Shown: piece by piece, positions 58,706 through 64,000 of the stretch
How positions within the stretch are numbered: position 1 is the stretch's first letter
Layout of the letters: each line of letters begins with the position of its first letter
Assembly: GCA_012862575.1 (NCBI GenBank)
Contig: BLSF01000062.1
Coordinates: 186,001-250,000 of the forward strand
Source: Parietichytrium sp. I65-24A
Lineage: Eukaryota > Sar > Bigyra > Thraustochytrida > Thraustochytriidae
Length of the DNA: 64,000 nt
Direction of reading: 5' to 3'
Position numbers and translations under genes: made by a program
The notes under the pieces: model-generated
Database searches by the model: none
What the model saw: only the letters and a program-made list of their open reading frames with translations
Told to the model about the DNA's origin: nothing

Positions 58706-59588
58706 ATGATGCTGGGTTGGGTTTGTGGGGGCAGTGGTGGTGGCTTTGGCTGCACGGCTGGCGCTGCCAGTGCACTTGTTTGATGTAACTTCGCTCCAAG
58801 GCAAGAATGTCATCGTGACGGGGGCTTCGCAAGGGATTGGACTGGAGATTATGGTCGAGTACTGCAAGGCCGGTGCAAATGTGGTTGGTGTCGCCAGGAC
58901 GGAGAGCAAGCTGAAGGCTGCTGTGGAGCGTTGCGATCGGTATGGCAAGGGAAAAGGGTACTTTATCACGGCGGATTTGTCCACCGAAGATGATATGGCG
59001 TACAAGGCTCTTGTTGATAAGGCCGTTGACAGGCTGGGCGGTAAACTGGACTCGATTGTGTTGAATCACATCACCAACGAAGGCACATACTACTCGACTG
59101 GCTGGGATAAAGTTCGAGACATGAAAATTGTCAGGAACGTCTTCAACGCGAACTTTTTTTCCTACCTCTCGTTGACTCACCATGCAATGGATCACCTGGA
59201 GAAAACCTCAGGGAAAATCATCGTCGTTTCTTCGCTCACTGCTGTCGCTGGAATACCCAAGGTTACTGTGTATGGTGCCTCAAAGCATGCCGTACAAGGG
59301 TTCTTCGATAACTTCAGGCTTGATCTCGCACTAGCGCGGTCAAACGTCACAGTCACCACAGCGCTGCTGGGAAGTATCGGAACCAAAGTGAACTCTGGGG
59401 CATTGGAAGGTACCAAGGTGCAAGACATGGGTGCACCTCCGGACGAATGCGCAAAAGCAATCATCGCAGGAGGCGAGCTCCGCGAAAGGGAGATTTACTA
59501 CCCGGTATCTCATGTGTACCCCATGCACGTGTTGTCTGTGCTGGCCCCAAGTCTCACTGACAAAATATTTAAGTTTGTTCTCGGATAA
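58706..59588 (+). CDS. SDR reductase similar to 11-beta-HSD1, 5' end frame-disrupted
   Basis: The main frame (from about 58725) encodes a classical SDR with NVIVTGASQGIG (cofactor), LDSIVLNHIT (the NHI variant typical of 11-beta-hydroxysteroid dehydrogenase type 1), VVSSLTAVAG, YGASKHAVQGFF (Tyr, Lys) and LLGSIGTKV. A hydrophobic N-terminus (VVVALAARLALPVHLF) would anchor it in the ER membrane. But this frame has no ATG; the plausible start ATGATG at 58706 is one nucleotide out of frame, separated by a G5 run at 58727-58731. With one G fewer the two would join. Either there is a sequencing or assembly error, a real disruption, or an unseen upstream exon. The substrate may be a sterol or ketosphinganine-like lipid. 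It converges on the next gene with a 62-bp gap. Confidence 0.8.
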
Positions 59589-59650
59589 TCTACAAAGAAG
59601 TTTATTATCATATTACTGACCACCATCTTCGCTGCCGCTGGAAGTCTCGT

Positions 59651-61627
59651 TTAGCATACTGTTGGCACTCGCAGCGGTTCACTTAATATGACTCTTTTGG
59701 GATTGCGTTTGTTTGGACGCTGGTCATATTTCCTTTTCCTCCTCTTGAAGAAAAACTCGATCGCAGCAATGATTGCGAGAAGCAAGAGGCCCAGCCCGGC
59801 GCAGTACGCGGCAATAGGAATAGCGGGGCCTCCATCATTTTCAGAATCGGCTATTTGCCCAGTACGGCAATTGTCGTCACACAAGACAACTTTGAAATGA
59901 AGGGAAGTCGGGGGCGCGTCCGCCACTCCGCTAACGACGATAGAATAAGACGCCTCGGGAGTATCAGAAGCGGTCTCTGCGCTATCCCAGAGCATAGCGA
60001 TCTGAAGGCTGCCAAGTGCTTGTTGGACAGCTCGCGCTGGGCCGACGATCTGAAAGCTCCCTGCACATCCTTGGCTGACGCAAAAGTCACTTTCCTCGGA
60101 AGTGGATCCTGAAGAGCTGAAGATATGCTCGGCCACCGTGGAATTTTCAAACAGCAAAGCATTCGGCCCGACATGAGATATGTTTTCGTCCACGTCCATC
60201 CTTGAGTATAAGATCCAACCGTCCTGGGTAGTAGCTACTTCGAACTTGAGAACCACAGGGAAGAAATCCTGGCTTGTGCTGAACGTCTCCGACACAAACT
60301 GCACATTTGGAAATACATCGGTATAGGTTCCTTCAGAACTTAGCTCCAGAATTTCCGGCCCAACCAGCTCCGGATAATCTTCGTAAGGTTGCAAGCGTAA
60401 AATGAGCTCAACCGTCTGCTCCAGTGAACTGCCATCTGCTGCTTGCAAATAGTTCTCACTCTGATTTGACATCAATCTGTTAACAAAGATGAACGAGTCA
60501 AGAGCTTCAAAAAAGCTCGCAGCATCGTCGCCTGCACTGAGAGTCGCGGGGGCCGCATTAAAAGCACCATGTTCAGGAATGTAAATCACATCTAAGCCCT
60601 CAAGGGAATATGGAAGAGAGTTCTCAGTGATTTCTCGCTTTGACGATGGGTCTATGAGTTGGCCGGACACCGGAAGCGAGAGAACCACGCCGTAGACATT
60701 GGCGAGTAGACTGGCGTCATTTTGCGTTACATTGACCAGAGAGATGGTTACATTAGAAGTCCAGCCATCTTGAACCTCAATGCTCTGGTTTTTGAGAATC
60801 AGCGGTGAAGTCGTCTCAATCCAGATATCTGCGGTCCCGAACGAGGGTGATGTCCCAGTCCCTGCCAGCCAAACTGTAATTCTCTCTTTCAAAGGAAAGT
60901 CCTCTGCGTATGCTATTGGTGGGTAATAGCACACGCCAACGGTGCCGTCAGATGTTGTATAGCTTTGCAAGGACATGTCACTTGGGACTTGGGACAAAGC
61001 GCTATTCTCACTCTGTCCTTTGGGGCAGGTGCCAGCGTAGACACTCCCTTTCACGGCCGAGACGTCCAGATAGAAGTTTGGCACACCGGCAGTATTATTT
61101 TCGAGATTTGCAGCTTGAAGTTCAATAAGGAGGGGTTCGGGGTAATCGTCCAGAATAGTCTCTTGTGAGCTGTTCGCAAGTGAATCATCCATCATCATAA
61201 CGCAGATTTTAAAGATGACAGGAACAGAATACCCGCCCGTCTCTTGGCTCGAGAAAACTCTGATTGCGAAGGAGTCTCCAACGTCCTCATCTGTACAAAA
61301 GGGCCTGGAGGAGTACTTGGTACTCGCATCCGCTTGGCGTACGTAAAAGGACGATGTCGGCTCTGATCCAAACCTCGCTGCGGTGCCGACCCTTGGGACA
61401 GTTTTCACAGATCCATCTGCGCTGTAGGCTTTTATGGTGTTATCTCCAGTCGGCAGTCGGTACAGGTATGCGATGCTGGGGTCCAAGTCGTATTTGCTTC
61501 GAAAAGTATCTTCAAGAATCGTGTTGAGACTTAAATTCGTACCTTCACGCACAACACAGTAAATAGTCGCAGCACGGCTCAGCTGCACCGACAATGCTAA
61601 CACCAAGATGACGCAGAGAACAACCAT
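59651..61627 (-). CDS. Hypothetical type I membrane protein with cadherin-like repeats, 658 aa
   Basis: Residues 1-20 (MVVLCVILVLALSVQLSRAA) form a signal peptide. The ectodomain (about 21-605) is beta-rich with many N-glycosylation sequons and few cysteines. Segments such as VVLSLPVSGQLIDPSSKREI with LDVIYIPEHGAFN follow the pattern of cadherin-like or bacterial surface repeats, in which a loop ends GxLxD and a strand YxPxxG closes the fold; this is pattern recognition, not proof. One membrane span at about 612-634 is followed by a strongly basic cytoplasmic tail (FFKRRKRKYDQRPNKR). A surface adhesion or sensing role is plausible. ATG 61627 is followed directly by the signal peptide. Intronless. 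Confidence 0.8.
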   Translation of the reverse strand: MVVLCVILVLALSVQLSRAATIYCVVREGTNLSLNTILEDTFRSKYDLDPSIAYLYRLPTGDNTIKAYSADGSVKTVPRVGTAARFGSEPTSSFYVRQADASTKYSSRPFCTDEDVGDSFAIRVFSSQETGGYSVPVIFKICVMMMDDSLANSSQETILDDYPEPLLIELQAANLENNTAGVPNFYLDVSAVKGSVYAGTCPKGQSENSALSQVPSDMSLQSYTTSDGTVGVCYYPPIAYAEDFPLKERITVWLAGTGTSPSFGTADIWIETTSPLILKNQSIEVQDGWTSNVTISLVNVTQNDASLLANVYGVVLSLPVSGQLIDPSSKREITENSLPYSLEGLDVIYIPEHGAFNAAPATLSAGDDAASFFEALDSFIFVNRLMSNQSENYLQAADGSSLEQTVELILRLQPYEDYPELVGPEILELSSEGTYTDVFPNVQFVSETFSTSQDFFPVVLKFEVATTQDGWILYSRMDVDENISHVGPNALLFENSTVAEHIFSSSGSTSEESDFCVSQGCAGSFQIVGPARAVQQALGSLQIAMLWDSAETASDTPEASYSIVVSGVADAPPTSLHFKVVLCDDNCRTGQIADSENDGGPAIPIAAYCAGLGLLLLAIIAAIEFFFKRRKRKYDQRPNKRNPKRVILSEPLRVPTVC

Positions 61628-61907
61628 TTTGCTTGCCGTGGTTGGGATACTGCTGTCGCCAATGAACTCCTTGCTTTTTCGTCCAAGGACACCCTAGTAC
61701 ACTTGTATCGCAACTTCTAGCCCGAAATTTTCATCTCTGAGTGACCCATAGGATATACTATAGTAGTTGCTAGTTGTGTGGTTCCAACACTGAGGAAAAA
61801 AGCGACACACAGTCAATCGGTTCATCATCAATAGAATTGTGCTCAAACTGTTCTGAGCCCGCGAGCGTCCCTCAGTGCAGGAAAGAGTCCATCTCCAAAA
61901 GAAAGCT

Positions 61908-62721
61908 TCAAGCTACGACATCTAGGAAATGCCCGATTCGCCTGAAAAATTCCTTCATGTTCTGAGTTTCCAAGTTATTGTGGCCAGCGTTTTGAACCCA
62001 GTACGGTGTAAAACGGAACTTCTTCGGTACAGCAAGGTAGAGTTCTTGGCCGTGCCAAAAGGGGACGATTTCGTCATGTGTACCATGCAGGATGAGAACA
62101 GGGCACTCGATGTATGGAGCCAGGTCCACATTGCAGAATTTATCTCCATACATTGAGTAGCGAAAGTGAAATGCAACGCGGTAGGCCGAGAGAAGTGGAC
62201 TCTGCAAGATGATGCCGGCAACGGGATCTTCTGCGCTTGATAATCGGTCATTAGTCTCCGCAAAAGTCTCACGAACATGTCAGGTTGTGAATCGACTTAC
62301 TCTTTTCGGACTGTTTCTTGGCAATGTAACAAGTGGGTCCAGACCCAAGACTTCGGCCCCAAAGTACTATTCTTGAAGCAGGGATACCTCTCACCACAGT
62401 CAGGTAATCCATGGCGGCCTCGGCATCCGCGTAACAGTCTTCTTCACTCGGCGAGGAGGTGTTTATGCCATAGCCAGTGTAGTCATACGCCATGACGTTG
62501 ACACGGAGGACTCGCGCAACTTCTCTAAACCAGTCGAAGATCAGCCCAATATCCTCAGCATTGCCATGGCTGAACAGCACTGTGTGCGTTTCTCCAGTAT
62601 CCACAAAAAATGCCCCGATGCTTTGCTGCCGCCTCGTGAACAGTTGAAAAATCCTCTCGTCCCCGGCTTTGTACGAGCCTTTCGGAGGTTGAAACAGAAG
62701 CGCAGACACTCCGGATCCCAT
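61908..62721 (-). CDS. ABHD17-like alpha/beta hydrolase, two exons, 247 aa
   Basis: Exons 62721-62301 and 62230-61908, with a 70-nt phase-1 intron (GTAAGT donor, GCGCAG acceptor). Serine hydrolase of the ABHD17/Bem46 group; ABHD17 proteins remove palmitate from membrane proteins such as Ras. Visible motifs: VLFSHGNAEDIG (oxyanion region), YDYTGYG, the nucleophile elbow LWGRSLGSGP, ILHGTHDEIVPF (Asp) and NAGHNNLE (His). VAGIILQSPLLSAYRVAF is a strong ABHD17-type signature and is restored only by removing the intron. The N-terminus MGSGVSALLFQPPKGSY begins MG, allowing N-myristoylation, in place of the Cys cluster of the animal enzymes. An upstream exon cannot be excluded. Confidence 0.87.
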
Positions 62722-64000
62722 TTTATCACGCAAGATTGTTCTTTCAAATTAACAGAGAACACGGTTTTTACAACGCTTTGCCAGAGTCCTTCAGTGCCAC
62801 CGACAAGATGCAAATACCGGTACGTTAGCCACCACAGAACGCCAGGCCAATCCCCACGGATCTCCGCCAAACTCTCGAACCTTTCAATGCGTTTACCCGT
62901 CCGCGTAATTGTGGTAACAATGGCACCGAGAACCTGGCACCTGTACTCGCGTACACTTTCTCTTCATTGAACATCCACCTCACACCTCACCTTATTAGCA
63001 GCCCGCATTCTGTTAGGGCTTGCACCGCGCTACAATCAACCAGGAAACGTATTCAGATTCAAGCAGCGAATGTTACACGACCCGGTGAGGCGGATGTTGG
63101 TAAGCTTTGTCACTACTGTACCTTTACTAACTGTTCACCTCTTTCATTCATTTCCATTCCTTCAGAACATAGATCCATTCATTTGATGCAACCGCAACTC
63201 TCTCTTTCTCTCTTCTTATCTCTCGATTGGAAAGCTAAATTCCAAGTCTTTTATTCTCATAATCTACAGCTTGACGTTCACCATCAACAGGAACATGAGC
63301 ATTCTTGATTATTGATTCTTATCCGTATGAAGACGTGCTCACTCGCGGCTTTGTCGCACATTCATGCAGACAGGCAGTTAGTCAACGTCCGAGTGCGCAG
63401 AACCCATCGACGCAGACCAACACGGAAACCACAGACATTGCAGACACGCACAGATAGGCATGACAGGCGCAGTCAATGAAACAAGATGATTTCGATCGAT
63501 CAAAAGATGATGGAACCAAGAAAGAGCAATGGAATAGCAGGCCTCTGCGACGTGATGGACGCTGCGAAGATAAAAGATACGAGACACAAGATAGAGAACA
63601 GAAATCACAAGTTCGAAGAAAGAGCTTTGTTGATCCTGTTTGGAATTTACAACTTCAAGCGCAGACCATTTCCATCGATGAAACGATCGATCCATCATGA
63701 TCCATCGATCCATCGATCTATCGATCAAAACTACATACCTTTCAGTTAGTCAGTCTCTCACCGAGACTACCGAGACTCACACGAATGCATGCATTGCAAA
63801 GTATGCAAAGTGCTACCTGACCTACAAAACATCCACACAACAACGCGTACCCGCTCGCCACTGCGTCAGTGACTCTGAGGACACCTTGCCCGTCAGCTGC
63901 TCTTTCCACGCTGTGGCGCTGGCTGCGAGTACACATTTTGGACGTACAGTGCGTGCGCAGGGTCGTTTAATAATCTCTGGGTTCACTCACGTTCACGTTC
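62722..64000. other. Right-end intergenic region
   Basis: No supported gene. It includes CTCACACCTCACC (62981-62993), CTCTCTTTCTCTCTTC (63200-63216), CAGACA repeats (63360-63460) and GATCCATCGATC repeats (63684-63728). The gene that may own the far right end is outside the window. Confidence 0.45.

Noticed and set aside
63378-63749. Opposing frames of 87-116 codons near the right end
   Set aside because: Overlap each other in GATC/CATC repeat DNA and show no domain; chance frames.

Overview
The window is nuclear DNA from a unicellular, intron-poor eukaryote. Coding regions are long and mostly uninterrupted. The few introns I can place are short (70-162 nt) with GT-AG ends and usually GTAAGT-like donors. 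Genes lie singly on both strands, divergent or convergent, without operons. Intergenic DNA is full of microsatellites and low-complexity tracts. The best guess is a stramenopile such as a thraustochytrid. The reasons are intron poverty, a SAS-6-like centriole/flagellar protein (which argues for a flagellated lineage), repeated extracellular modules of a kind I associate with stramenopile surface proteins, and a glycine-to-betaine type double methyltransferase. This placement is inference and no marker gene in the window proves it. I saw no rRNA, tRNA, CRISPR array or intact transposon.

Layout, left to right: a fatty-acid amide hydrolase (-) diverges from an EcsC protein carrying an inserted J domain (+). 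An AIM24-family gene with one intron (+) and an AP-3 beta adaptin (+) follow. AP-3 beta converges on a five-exon multipass membrane protein (-). Next come an ACMSD-like decarboxylase (+), a MOT1-type molybdate transporter (+), a tetranucleotide satellite, and a membrane-anchored FCP1/Dullard-type phosphatase with one intron (+). That phosphatase converges on a short-chain dehydrogenase (-), followed by a two-domain N-methyltransferase (-). About 5 kb of gene-poor, repeat-rich DNA then precedes a small unknown gene (+).

The centre (31.6-42.2 kb) is one giant intronless gene (-), about 3531 residues. It encodes a signal peptide, about 13 Ig-like and 3 PKD-like domains, cysteine-rich thrombospondin/EGF-like modules, one membrane span and two cytoplasmic PH domains. 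This receptor-like architecture is the most striking single object in the window.

The right third holds a triple-KH RNA-binding protein (+), a two-exon SAS-6-like gene (-), a cullin (+), an unknown type I membrane protein (+), a glutathione transferase (-), a 913-residue unknown (+), an 11-beta-HSD-like reductase whose 5' end looks frame-disrupted (+), a secreted/membrane cadherin-like unknown (-) and an ABHD17-like hydrolase with one intron (-).

No shared pathway links the neighbours; the order looks like ordinary eukaryotic housekeeping and surface genes. Two single-N assembly joins (6427 and 26470) need checking, and the second is flanked by a perfect 54-nt duplication.
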